From NCBI GenBank assembly GCA_038277395.1, contig CM076192.1:193505647-193569646 (forward strand): 64,000 nt of DNA, written 5' to 3'. The position numbers and the translations under genes were made by a program. Position 1 is the stretch's first letter. Every line of letters begins with the position of its first letter. Source of the DNA: Dryocosmus kuriphilus. Its lineage: Eukaryota > Arthropoda > Insecta > Hymenoptera > Cynipidae. The notes beneath the pieces were generated by a model. That model did no database searches. It was not told the DNA's origin and saw nothing but the letters and a program-made list of their open reading frames with translations. Below, one piece after another: positions 36,061-47,799 of this stretch.

Positions 36061-36919
36061 ATAAGACAAAGTGGGTAAGGTAGAGGAGGTAGTACGTGGA
36101 CAAAGCCAAAGTTGGAGTTATTACGTGGACACTTCCAGATAATAATAATTTCAAAAAAAAATGTATAACAAATAAGAAAAGTAAAAATATATTTATAATC
36201 TATAGAGTTTCCTCTATAAAACTATTATAAAAATGTTTTTGTTCAATATTTTACAACAATATATAAAAATAATAAAGTAAGGTGTTTTAAGGACTGCAAA
36301 AATCCATACTGCTTTAACGAAGAAAGCCGTGATCCATCGTTTACGAAAATTACGTAAAAATGAAATTATTTAGTTTTTATGCTGAAGTGAGATGATTTGG
36401 AGGTTAGTTAGTAATTTTTAAATAATAATTCATAAAAATATTATATTAAAATGTTAATAATTATTATAATATAGGGTGTTCAGACTTACACGCTCGATTA
36501 ACATCGCGTTTTAGAACGTGGACAAAACTACAGTCAATGTCCACCAATACATTCTCTCTGATTCATTGCGATTCATTACGTGGACAGACACTTTATGACT
36601 GGCGTATAGTGCAAGTAAGTTAATTATAATTATAAAAAAATTAAAATAAGTAAACTTTATACCTAATATTTAAGATCATTCAAAAGCTTTTCAAAAATGT
36701 GTCCCGAAAAAATGTAACTAGCTTGTTATTTTCGCATACTAAACTCCACCTAACCTCAAAATCTACCTATTCTGTAAGCATAATATATAATATTTTGGTA
36801 TTTTAAAAAAAATTTAAGTACGTATTTACTCAAGAAATAAGTAAATACTTAATAAAATGTTAAAAATAGATTTAGGTTTTATCTTTTTTTTTTTTTATTT
36901 TACAGTTATATCTTTAACT

Positions 36920-39529
36920 ATGGCAAGGACATCTTCGAGTAAAAAAAAACCTTCGATGCAGAAAAATGTCAAAAGAAATGTGCCCAAGGCGGTTATTAAA
37001 CCAAAAAAGAAACAATTTGAGAAACTTCATGATCCGGACAAATTGCAAGAGGCTTTGAAGAATATTGAATCAGGTGCAAGCCTGCGAGCGACAGCCAACA
37101 AGTTTGAAATCCCTAAAAGCACTCTGCACGCAAAGTGGACAAACAAAACTCCAATAATTTGTTCAAAAGGACCTCCGCCTATTTTTAGCCAGGATGAAGA
37201 AGATTTTATAGCGAATTGGGTTATTTTTCGAGCGGACCGAGGTTTTCCAGTTACCCAACAAATTTTGTTGGATTGCGTAAGTCAATACGTAAAGAGTGAA
37301 AAAAAAGTGACTCCATTTGTTAACGATCGGCCCGGAAAGCAGTGGTACAAAGCTTTCATGAAACGACACCCCAATTTGACGAAGAGGATCGCTCAAAATC
37401 TAACGACGACGAGAGCATCAGTGACGGAGCGAGAAGTGAGAGACTGGTTCCAAAGGGTCCGCACTTATTTTGAAAAAAAGGATTTGTTGTCGCTAGAAGC
37501 CCATCGAATTTTTAATTTAGATGAATCTTCATTCAAACTTGTGCCTCAAGACCACACCGTCATAGCGGAGAAGGGTTCCAAGTCCGTATACCAGGTAGTA
37601 AGTAGTGCAGATAAAACTGCGATAACAACTTTATTTATAGCCAACGCTGCTGGTGAAAAGGCAAATCCGCTCATTTTGCTTAATTTAAAGAGCACACCGA
37701 AAAAGCAAGTCTTGGATAGCTTTCCAAAAGGCTGGGGCATCGGCATTTCGGAGAGTGGATGGATGACCGGTGAAACTTTTTACAATTATATTGTAAATAT
37801 ATTTTATCCTTGGCTGAAAGCGAATAATTATATTTTTCCAATCATCCTATATGTCGAACGTCACTCCTCACATTTAACACTGCCTCTTTGCAAATTCTGC
37901 CAGGATAATGAAATAGAGCTTGTTGCTCTATATCCTAATTCGACGCATATACTTCAGCCACTGGACGTTGCTTTTTTCCGTCCAGCGAAAGAGGCTTACA
38001 GAAAAATACTGAGACAGTGGAGAGTGGAGAATAATGTGATAAATGTGCAAAAATCGATGTTCCCGTCTATTTTGAAACTAAGCATAGACAGCTGGGATGC
38101 AGCACCAAGTATACGGAACGGTTTTCGAGCCTGTGGATTATACCCTTTCAGTCCGGACGCAGTCACTTATGATGTTTTGACGAAAGGAAAGAAAAAGGAA
38201 AAAACAGAAGTTAACAAAATCGATGAAGAAAATGAAAATGAAAAAAACGACGACGTGAATAGAAAATTGCTCCAAATTTTTGAAGATCAATTACTCTCAA
38301 AAGAGGAATTGCAAGTATGTAAAGCGAATGAATATGAGGCTCAATGTTCTTGGACTGGGAGTGATAGCGATAAGCGAATCTTTGAAATGTGGACAAAATT
38401 AAAAATTCTTACAGGTTAACAACAATATATTCTCTATTTATATTTAAACCTTTTTGTGTAGACTATATAAATTTATATATAATATTAATAGCTTTGTATA
38501 TTTAATTTACAGAAAATAACAAAAAATGCTCTGACTTAAGCTTTCAAACTACTGAGACTTCATCCACCGACAATTTCCACGGTGACAATATATCAGGAAA
38601 AAAACAGTACGCTAGAATAATCGATGATGTAATAATGCCACAAGAAAGTCCAACCATTGAAGTGATTGTTATCCAAGAAGAAGCTAATCTTGAATGGGCC
38701 AGTAGTGAAAGTATATTCAGAAAAGCACTTCCTGACGTAAAACCTGAAGTTAATTTTGACAGTCAAGATGATCAAATTAATTCAGGAATAGTTATTGAAA
38801 ATTATCTGGTCGATGAAAATGTTGAAAATTTAGAATGTATCAACGCTGAAAGTGTCAGAGAAAAGCATGTCGAAGAGACTACGAATAAACTTCAGGATCA
38901 AAACAGCTCTTCAAATTTAGATTTGAATAATGCTCTAGATCAGTCAATGAAAAATCTTTCTGGTTACCAAGATTATTTGCAAAAATTTCCGAAAACTACA
39001 GTAGATCAATCGTGCGATACTTCGCACATTGAATCAAATAGTTCAAACGTTCCGCTGAATCTCTCAAGTTATTCTTCAGAACTTGCTGGTTGTTTGAGCA
39101 GTGCGGAAGGAATTTTTAATAATTCTACTTCGAGTGATTTCCAAGAGCTTTCAACTATTCCGAATGAAAGTACATGCGATTCTAAATTGGGAAGCAGTTC
39201 ACAAATTTTGTCGGTTAATTCTTCATACACGTCGAATAGTTGTAAAGGTCAGAATTTCATCTTTAAATTATATATTTTTACAATTTTCGATAGTATATTT
39301 TTAATAAAAATTTGTTTTTTTTTCAGATAAAGTTGATATTTTGGAAGTGACAGAAAAAGACAATAATTTGACAAACAATTTTCCTATTCCGACGTTTCAT
39401 CAAAAGAAAAGGAAAGGAAAGAATCAAGAAAATATCCCCACAGTTTCTGTGGTTGATGATTTAGTCGAAATTCTACAAAAAAAAGAAGACGAAAAAAAAA
39501 AAAAAAGCAATGCAAGTTTTGATAAATAA
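36920..39529 (+). CDS. Pogo-type transposase, multi-exon, Glu at the second catalytic position
   Basis: A likely non-coding exon ends at 36,614 (GCAA|GTAAGT). Intron 1 ends TTTTACAG at 36,905 and the ATG is at 36,920 (MARTSSSKKK). Residues 41-75 form a Psq-type helix-turn-helix (ESGASLRATANKFEIPKSTL). Residues 85-160 match the CENP-B-like DNA-binding region. The DDE core has NLDES (D201), YVERHSSH (E313, where the family has VDGHSSH) and THILQPLDV (D349). The first coding exon ends 38,414 and splices in frame to 38,513-39,247 and 39,327-39,529, adding an acidic Ser-rich tail. A 15-A run at 39,491-39,505 shifts the frame. Homology-like coding continues in another frame from 39,510 and returns near 39,692, so the basic C-terminus may be longer. 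If intron 2 is retained the protein ends at 520 codons of open frame (38,419). Confidence 0.85.
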
Positions 39530-40237
39530 ACAGAATAGAGAAAAGGCGAAAGAAATAAAAGATAAAGGAAAAGATATTCAAAAACCCTTGAAAGATAATA
39601 AAAAAATGTTAACGGACAGGAAAAAAGTAATCAGTAATGAAATCAAGCAGTTGAAAAAAAAATCAAAACCGAAGACGAAAAAGAAAACATCATGTCAACC
39701 GAAAAACAGATAGAAAAGTTCAATCAAGAGTTAGTTATTATTGAAGATTCACTTATAGATGTCTCAATAAAACTTTTGGAAACGCAAAAAAAAAATTAAA
39801 TTAGAGAAAATTTAAGCATTCATTCAAGTATAATTATTTACTAGAATGCTTTATATTTAAAAACTGTACTTTTCATGATTATTTTCCATAATTTGAATTA
39901 TTTCTTTATTTGATTGTAAGTACTTTAAGTTCGGAAGCACCAAAGACAAAATGTTGCTTAACAAGTAAGAATAAATGTTTTATACTCAAATAAAAAATGA
40001 ATTTCTAAACGTGTCCACCTACTAACTCTATCCTGTCCACGTACTCACGCTTTCAATTTTTGTGTGTCCACGTTCTGAAGAAATAAGTCCCTCTATTTTA
40101 TTAGCCATAAAACTTTTTTAATTTAATGAAAGTAAGTGTTTTTTGTTTTTAAATAGTTAGATAAATGTATAGGTTAAAACTTTTTATTGACAGTTTTTCA
40201 GTAATAAGTACAATTTTTGAGAAAATCGGGTATATCA
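39530..40237. other. 3' part of the pogo element with lysine-rich frame remnants and subterminal boxes
   Basis: 39,510-39,713 and 39,692-39,799 are lysine-rich frames offset by one base from the annotated end of the transposase, probably its true C-terminus split by homopolymer indels. TGTCCAC(G)T boxes lie at 40,012, 40,034 and 40,065. Confidence 0.55.
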
Positions 40238-41513
40238 GGGTGTTTTTTTTAACTTGACAAATCGAAATATCTCAAAAAATACGCATCCTACGAAAAAAAA
40301 TGTTCTTAATAAAAAATTTTTATTTTCGAGGGGGAAAAGCGGTTTTGAAAAAATTTACCCCACCCCACCCCCTACGGGGGCAGGGGTGGGGGTAACTTCG
40401 TAATTTCAAATGGGAATCCCAATTTTTTATCACAGGTTCAGATTTTCCTTTATAAAATACGTAAGTTTTATTCGAAAAATTTTTTTCGATTCGCGATAGA
40501 TGGCGCTGAAATTGCGAAAAATGGAATTGCTTTTTTTAACTTGACAAATCGAAATATCTCAAAAAATACACATCCTACGAAAAAAACGTTCTTAATAAGA
40601 ACTTTTTATTTTCGCGGGGGAAAAGCGGTTTTGTAAAAATTTACCCCACCCAACCCCTTAAGGGGGCAGGGGTGGGGGTAACTTCGTAATTTTAAATGGG
40701 AACCCCAATTTTTTATCACAGATTCAGATTCTCATTTATGAAATACGTAAGTTTTGTTTGAAATTTTTTTTTCGATTCGCGATAGATCGCGCTGCAATTG
40801 CAAAAAATGTAATTTTTGAGTGTTTCAAGGATAACGTAATGTGCAAAATTGAATTGATGACAATTGAATGATCTTCCTTACATTCAACACGTCTCATTTA
40901 CCTTTTGTTTGGAAGCGTTATCCTTGAAACACTCAATAATTACATTTTTTGCAATTGCAGCGCCATCTGTCGCGAACCGAAAAAAAAATTTCAAACAAAA
41001 CTTACGTATTTCATAAATGAGAATCTGAATCTGTGATAAAAAATTGGGGTTCCCGTTTGAAATTACGAAGTTACCCCCACCCCTGCCCCCTTAGGGGGTG
41101 GGGTGGGGTAAATTTTTGCAAAACCGCTTTTCCCCCTCGAAAATAAAAAGTTTTTATTAAGAACATTTTTTTCGTAGGATGCGTATTTTTTGAGATATTT
41201 CGATTTGTCAAGTTAAAAAAAGCAATTTCATTTTTCGCAATTTCAGCGCCATCTATCGCGAATCGAAAAAAATTTTTTGAATAAAACTTACGTATTTCAT
41301 AAAGAAGAATCTGAATCTGTGATAAAAAATTGGGGTTCCCATTTGAAATTACGAAGTTACCCCCACCCCTGCCCCCTTAGGGGGTGGGGTGGTGTAAATT
41401 TTTGCAAAACCGCTTTTCCCCCTCAAAAATAAAAAGTTCTTATTAAGAACATTTTTTTCGTAGGATGCGTATTTTTTGAGATATTTCGATTTGTCAAGTT
41501 AAAAAAAACACCC
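40238..41513. mobile_element. Fold-back element with two ~300-bp units per arm, nested in pogo
   Basis: Ends are GGGTGTTTTTTTTAACTTGAC (40,238) and its inverse ending AAACACCC (41,513). Each arm is a tandem pair. TTAACTTGACAAATCGAAATATCTC occurs near 40,249 and 40,537 on the left and inverted near 41,190 and 41,478 on the right. Each unit has a C/G-rich core (TTACCCCACCCC...GGGGTAACTTCG) and CGCGATAGATGGCGC. The loop is about 40,848-40,920. It lies 15 bp inside the pogo TIR, between it and the subterminal boxes, which shows it inserted later. Confidence 0.9.
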
Positions 41514-41569
41514 GCAGACTACAAAAACTGTCCACGTACTACCTCCTCTACCTTACTGTATATACCGCA

Positions 41570-41760
41570 GGAATAAGTCATTCCGGACATTGCCCAAAGC
41601 GGAATGGGCATTTCGCAGATTGCCCAGGTACACTCGGGCAAAGCCAGGAGTGATACATTATTTCGGACTTTGCCCGCGCCGCTTGGGCAAACCTAGGATG
41701 ACCCGGTCAATCCTAGGTTTGCCCGCACTCCGGGCATTGCCCACAACATATACAATACAA
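41570..41760. repeat. GC-rich interval with TTGCCC motifs and a perfect 15-bp hairpin
   Basis: GGGCAAACCTAGGAT (41,685-41,699) and ATCCTAGGTTTGCCC (41,710-41,724) form a perfect 15-bp stem with a 10-nt loop. TTGCCC or GGGCAA occurs at least seven times within 170 bp. Composition differs sharply from the AT-rich flanks. Nature unknown; a MITE end or a structured RNA would both fit. Confidence 0.65.
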
Positions 41761-44400
41761 TATTTATGAGAAATAAAGGATACTTCATGTCTATTCCAAC
41801 GACTCTTATCATTCGATAAATCCTTATATTCCAAGACAAGAACTAGTAATAAATTTTTATCATTTTCCAATTAAAATACTTTCGAATTCTTTGACTTAAA
41901 AATCAGACAACTCAATTATAGTAATTTCTGTAAATTAATTATCAACAATTGTTACTTACTTCAAGTTTTACAGTTTGATGTTGCATCAAAGATGTATATC
42001 ATTTGGCAATTTTACAATACAATTATTTGTTTAAAGTTGTCATTTTAAACAATATAAAAATTGATGTTTTTATACATTTTTTATTAGTATTCAAAAAATA
42101 TTAACAAATGAAGCAGGCAAAGGTCTATGTTTCGGGATGTGGTGGATAAAATTCCACTCATTCTGTTGAAATTTTATATCCACGCTTCGCGTAGCTTTAG
42201 TCACTTCGTTATAAATCATAACTGTTACTTATAGCTTTTAAATTTTAACTCTTAAATTGTTAGCAGCTATAATTCGTATTAACTACTTTAAATTAATCAC
42301 TTTCAATTTCAAAACCGAGAACTTGAAACTGCGAAGAAGTCGTGATTCGCCCCAATATTTAAATAAAATTATGTTTAAAATTAAGTTATAAATCAAATGA
42401 ATGGACTTTTTCGGCGTCCTCGTCTTGGTCTTTAGCTTTTGGGCAGAAAATAAATTATTAAAAAAAAAACGGATGCGAAACTTGAAAATTCGAGAAAGCC
42501 GCATTACTAGACAATTACAAAACTTTTCTTTTAGACACACATTTATCGAAATATAGGCAAAAAGTTTGTATAAAAACATTTTTCGACGTTTTGATCTTTA
42601 CAGATAAGACTCGTTTTATATTCCGCAATTTATGTTTAATCACCTTCAGTCGGCTTGCACGATAAAGAAGTCAGAAATTTCATATCTTATTATATACAAA
42701 AATTAAAAGTTGAGAAAAATGAAAATTTTACGCACCCTCACGTTTGAATTGTATTCGTTGAGATTTTTTATATATTTCTCAATCATAATTAACCAATTTT
42801 AAAATTTATCCTAAAAGCTGGACAGACCATGATTCTTTAAAAATTGAAAAACTTAGACTTGAACTATTTTAAATCGAAAAAGCTGAAGAAATTTTCCAAG
42901 CTCTTACTTAAAAATTCGAAATTTTCCAAACGAGTTGCTAAAATCAGCTGACAATAAAATTAAAATTTTTTCATTTGAAACAATTGAGAAAGGTATTACT
43001 TAAACCCATTGTTGAAAAGTTTAGAATAGAAAGCGCGTGAAATGAAAACCCTTTATTTAAAATGTTTAGCGCTGTATATATAAATAGTTTGAATAACTTT
43101 GAACGAATGCTTTCTGAATTTGATAATTTCAAGTCAGAAACGTTTCTAATATGATGTGACATGGTTTAAATTTCACTAATTTAATTGTTTTAAGTGGAAT
43201 AATTACATATTCAAATATTCAGAATGGAACAGTCTCGGATTTAAAAATAATTGACGTATTCATTAAAGCTTCAAATTAATTAATCAATACCAGGATATAT
43301 AAGATCCACATAAATTTTTAATCAAGAAAAACGATTGCATAACATATCTTTAACTTTATTGAAATATCATGAGATCGCATTTCGAAACTTCTAATTACAA
43401 AACTTCACCTTCATCTTTGTAAATGAAAAATAAGAATTATTAACACACTCTATTTACCTTACATTAATCACGTGGTTTTCACTTAACTAACCATGACTGA
43501 ACCAATATTGGGAAAAGAATAATAATGTATTCGAAAGCAAGTGTGAAATATGTAAATCGAAAAATTATTAAACTTTTTCATAACAAGAAATTTTTCCACA
43601 GAAGTATCGGGGAGATATTTTTCTTTGAAAAGGTGACTATTTTATTGAAGATTAAGTATCTTGGTTGAAACTCAATTTTTCCTTCGTTGAAAATTCATCG
43701 CTTTTGGTTGAAAATTCAATTGTTATATTTTTGGTCTAAAATGATTTCCTTTTGGTTAACAATTCATCTAAATTCTTAATAATTCTTCTATTTCAGATAA
43801 AAATTGGGCTATTCAATTATTTTTCGTTTAATTAATCTTCTTTGTTCAAAATATAGCACTTGCTTACAAATTAGACAGAGGTTCGAGAAAGACATAGCTT
43901 TGATGTACTAACTTTATCTTCACCAATGCCGAAAAGCAGATATTTTGAATATCTTTCCTTCCATTATTTCCGAGGACAAGTTTCTTGTTCTGATTGCATT
44001 CGAAAACATTTTAAAGAAAATTGTAAAAAATAACCACATTTTGAAAACCCCTTAATTTCAAAAAATAAATAATTGAATTGATTGAACTGCAGTGTTTTAA
44101 AACAGTAATTAATTTTAAATAAAAGTTAGTGGAATTTTTAACAAAAAAAAAAAGAAATTTCAATAAAAATATCTAATCCTTCATAAAAAGTCACATCTTC
44201 AAAAAAGATATCTCGACAAAATTTGTGAGGACTTTCTTGTTCTGAGAATGTCTAAAAATTTTTCGATTTTTATATTTCACATTTGCTTTCGAATAACTTA
44301 TTCTTTTTTCATTTTGCTGCAGTCATTATTAATCAAGATAAAACCACATATATAATGTAAAACACACTTTCAAAAATGATCAAAATTTTCCCATGCGATT
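41761..44400. repeat. AT-rich interval; TTGGTTGAAAATT tract at 43,620-44,200, no gene seen
   Basis: The degenerate minisatellite family appears here in one orientation (TTGGTTGAAAATTCA, 43,660-43,800) and then the opposite (ATTTTTAACAAAAAA, 44,120-44,200), again as a fold-back. The rest shows no credible coding frame. Confidence 0.5.
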
Positions 44401-44489
44401 GTATGGATTTTTCCCATGCTTTTGGTTACTCTCACAGCTATGGAGATTTTCCGTGGGTCTCTTGAAAATTTTCCATCACTATTATTGTT

Positions 44490-45131
44490 TAGCTTTACGA
44501 ACTCGGAAGTTCATTGCCTCATCTACCAGATACCGCCACACATCTCTAGCCTGTGCATCCTCCATCCAGTTTAAATAATCATATCCTAGCTCCTATAGAT
44601 CGTCCCTTACGTTTCTCTCTCATCTGTTTCTCGGTCTGCCTAGAGGTCTGTTACTAATCAGTTTCCCTCTTAAAACTTGCGCCTCTATTCTTTTGTTCCC
44701 CATTCTTGCTACATGTCCCGATCAACTTAGTTTACGGGCTTTCATTACTCTGCAATATTTAATGACATGTAGAGAGTATGCAGCTCATCATTATGCAGTT
44801 TTCTCCATTCGCCAGTCTGCTCGTCGTTTTTTGGACCATAGCTTTTTCTAAGTACTATGTTTTCGAATTATCTAAACCCGCCCTACTGTCCTCTCGTCAG
44901 AGCCCACGTTTCGCACCCCTGCATGACGACTGGCATTATTATAGTTTTGTAAATCCTTACTTTGATGTTTCTGGGTAACGACTGCGATTTTAGCAATGTG
45001 TTTTCTGTATAGTAGCACCCATTTCCAGCATGCAGCCGCCGGTTGATTTCCGTTTTAATGTTAGTAGTATAGCAGTGTACGTCCGGCACCACCACGACAA
45101 GCTTCACGCTGCCGCCGACAGATGGCGCCAC
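44490..45131 (-). pseudogene. Second LINE, reverse transcriptase C-terminal remnant
   Basis: Minus-strand frames give EINRRLHAGNGCYY, RNIKVRIYKTIIMPVV and GCETWAL, then (other frames) GEWRKLHNDELHTLY, RPLGRPRNR and LNWMEDAQARDVWRYLVDEA. This is the order found at the 3' end of RTE/CR1-like LINEs (the C-terminal region after the RT, ending in the RPLGRPR box). Stops and frameshifts are frequent. Everything 5' of the RT thumb is missing at the boundary near 45,135. Confidence 0.85.
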
Positions 45132-45169
45132 TACTCCCTCAGTGGTGTGTGTCCATACTAGGTTCTGTT

Positions 45170-45480
45170 CCGGGCTAAATCATTTACCACCAGTCGGTAT
45201 TACCCTCGGTCGGTAAGGTAGGGTTTCTGGATCTATTAGAAACATGGCAGTTTGTTACCATCAGTCGGTAAGGCAGAAATCTGTGACAGTTTGTTACCCT
45301 CGGTCGGTAAGGTAGGGTTTCTGGATCTATTAAAAACATGGCAGTTTGTTACCATCAGTCGGTAAGGCAGAAATCTGTGGCAGTTTGTTACCATCAGTCG
45401 GTAAGGCAGAAATCTGTCACTTATGAAATAAGCTATTTAACGTTAGTCGGTAAGGTAGGGTTCTGTTCCAGACTATATAC
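45170..45480. repeat. Higher-order tandem repeat with TCGGTAAGG(C/T)AG
   Basis: CAGTTTGTTACC(A/C)TC(A/G)GTCGGTAAGG is repeated at least six times in two alternating unit types. One continues CAGAAATCTGT, the other TAGGGTTTCTGGATCTATTA. ORFs across it repeat the same peptide. Confidence 0.85.
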
Positions 45481-45540
45481 CTCGAGAATTGACGTGGTTC
45501 ATGTCCGTGCTAAGCTTACTTTAGTACGCAATAGCTAGAG

Positions 45541-46130
45541 ACACGAAATCACCACCCTTACCCCTTCTCTCTCTCTCACCCATAAGCAAGTAGAAATGCA
45601 GTCAAGGTTATGTAATGGAATTTACATCACTCTCTCTCCTACACATACTGTAGGTGACGTATTATGGGGATTCCCGAGAACTCGACAAGTTTCGACAAGT
45701 TTCAATATGTAATTTTTTCGACATGAAGGTAAAGAGTTAATAAAATACTTACCTGTAAATCGCAGTAGAGTGTGAAATCCATCGTTGTTGTTTGAAGGAA
45801 CGAAGCGGAAAATGTACAACTTATCCATAAATTAAAAACTAAGTAAATTAAGGTAATGCAAAGCGGAAAAAAATTAACAGTATCCCATCGATGTTTCAAC
45901 GTAAAAAAATTCAACCCATCGATGTGCTGCTGAAAAATCGATCGTTGAAATTTGTGCAAAGCGGAAAGAAACGCATTTTCTCTCTCTTATCCATAAATTA
46001 AGGTAAAAAACGTCAGACTCACTTTTCTTATCTATAAACTAAAATTAAGTAATAAGTACACACAGGCAGTTTATCTGTGAATGTTATAATTTATTATTCA
46101 CACACACCAAGCTTTCTCAATACAAAGCTC
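45541..46130. other. No gene seen; repeated ATTCCCGAGAACTCGAC motif
   Basis: GATTCCCGAGAACTCGACAAGTTTC at 45,669 is echoed at 46,352 (inside the TKYG remnant's start) and, diverged, at about 47,690. This suggests that the 45.2-50.5 kb tract contains diverged modules of one element. Confidence 0.5.
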
Positions 46131-46132
46131 CT

Positions 46133-46354
46133 TCATTTAGCATAATCAAATTCAAAAAGATTGTATTTTCCACCAAAGTAGCAGAAAGAGAGTTTCTTAG
46201 CCTGGACCGCTACTTCCATCTTCTCGAACGTATCCATATAGGCTGGATCCTCAAAAATCTTATTTATTCTGCTCGGCAAGTAGACTGTGATCTCATTCTC
46301 CAACTCGGCCACGAATTTTGTGCCATATTTCGTTTGAAGTTTGATGATTTTGGC
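46133..46354 (-). pseudogene. TKYG-family protein, 5'-truncated second copy
   Basis: The minus-strand frame of 73 codons plus stop has no ATG: AKIIKLQTKYGTKFVAELE, then TVYLPSRINKIF, EKMEVAVQAKKL, CYFGGKYNLFEFDYAK. It aligns throughout with the gene at 4,571-4,885 (QTKYG; FLPGRL; EKMQVAAVSK; KFLGGAYNNVEF). The N-terminal third is missing; upstream is the repeated GAACTCGACGAG motif instead. It faces away from the second palindrome, as the first copy faces away from the first palindrome. Confidence 0.75.
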
Positions 46355-46479
46355 CCGAGAACTCGACGAGTTTCAAAGTCCCTCGATGCTCGGAGTGGGA
46401 AGTGAGTGGTCAGAATGCATTCTTCTTTAAGTTCATGATTATATTATTACAAGTCTCAGATCTCTTACATTTTAATAAT

Positions 46480-46940
46480 AATAATAAGCAGAATGAGTTC
46501 GGGTAAAAGAAATGAAGATGAGTAGTACTTATAATGTTTAAAAAGTCACATTGAATTTAACTTATTAAAAGAACTATATATTATAGAGTAATGGAAAGAC
46601 ATTGCATAATTAGTACCATTCTGGGTATATTTTACCAGTTTTTTATAAACTAACGAGATAAAATTTACAATCATATATATTACATGTGTTAATTCTACTG
46701 TTGGAAATAATAAACGAGCTTTTAAGCTGTTAAAAAATCATCTAATAAAAATATTATTTAATAACGCCAACCTCTCTTATTTAATTAATCATTGAAATTA
46801 TTTGAAGGCATTATTTTTTGTTTGAAGTGACCACAATCAATCTACTAAATAAATCTGCTCCATATATTTTATAATCCACTGTAAGAAAGTTTGAAATATT
46901 CTTTAAAACGACAAAGTAATATGCTAAAAATTCAATTCAT
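46480..46940. repeat. Module copy 1 (gene-end repeat)
   Basis: AATGAGTTCGGGTAAAAGAAATGAAGAT, then TTGAATTTAACTTATTAAAAGAACTATATATTA, then AACGCCAACCTCTCTTATTTAATTAATC. The block recurs at 49,880-50,370 (closest copy) and more distantly at 50,770-51,110. On the minus strand the CCAACCTCTCTTA part reads IREVGVI, the C-terminus of the DPN-family protein seen in the palindrome arms. Confidence 0.75.
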
Positions 46941-47334
46941 TTAACTAAAACCTTGCAATACTCGAATACGGTAAAAGATATGAAAAAAATGTATTTAAAA
47001 GAAGGGATGTTTTTCGGACAGATCTAAATGATACACAAAGAAAAATTCCAAAATTTGCAAATATATCGAAAACTGTAAGAGATACTTAAAAACGGGCAAA
47101 ATTTTAATTCTTACAAAACAGTTCCTCAAACTGATCTAAATGATACACTAAAGAAATTTTCAAAAAGTAAGGAGGGTTGTGGAGCTGCAGGCAATAATCA
47201 GTAATTTAGGAATGAGGCGATGGTGGTAAGTATCTGAATTCAACCAAGTAAGGCGGGTTGCCGAGCTGTAGACTAAATTTTGTAAAAACTTTAGTTTAAT
47301 GGAAGGGTTCTGTTTCAGGTTAAATGTCTATACT

Positions 47335-47347
47335 TCAGTGTGTGTGC

Positions 47348-47402
<55 letters not shown>
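47335..47402. repeat. (TG)n microsatellite
   Basis: About 60 bp of nearly pure TG repeat following TGTGTGCGTGCG. Confidence 0.95.
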
Positions 47403-47403
<1 letters not shown>

Positions 47404-47799
47404 CTAATTTAACGAGTTTTTAAAAGCAAAAGTTAGGTTGAAAATCCAAGCATGGAAATTAATTATTGACTGTGTCTTATTCATATCACTTAAGGAAAAA
47501 AATAAAAATTAGAAATGACAGAGAAATCCTTACTAATAAAATCGGCTAATTCCACCACACTGAAAATGAGATAACAGCACTAATAGTAGTTTTATTTGAC
47601 ATCAGGGGACGCATTGAAAACTCGAAAGTACTGCGCAGGAAGTTTCCATAGAGAATTTTTCTCGAAGCTTCCAGGTAGATTGTATCGGCGATTCCCGACT
47701 TCTCGACAGTGGCCAACATGAATCGACAGGTTTCATAATTCAAAGCCTCCTTGATGCGTCACTGCTTGGAGTTTATGTAGGAATTTGACGAAGGTAAAA

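Larger units (their letters stand above)
36078..41553 (+). mobile_element. Complete pogo-type transposon, perfect TIRs, TA duplication
   Basis: The first 25 bases (starting AGGTAGAGGAGGTAGTACG, 36,078-36,102) are exactly inverted at 41,529-41,553, with TA outside each end (36,076-36,077; 41,554-41,555). The motif ACGTGGACA lies inside each TIR (36,094; 41,529). It recurs as subterminal copies at 36,123, 36,516 and 36,578 on the left and, inverted, at 40,012 (one mismatch), 40,034 and 40,065 on the right. These are candidate transposase-binding sites. The element holds one spliced transposase gene and a nested fold-back (40,238-41,513). Without that insertion it would be about 4.2 kb. Perfect TIRs imply recent activity. 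Confidence 0.93.

Noticed and set aside
45338..45538. ORF with repeated CYHQSVRQKS
   Set aside because: Translation of the tandem repeat at 45.2-45.5 kb.
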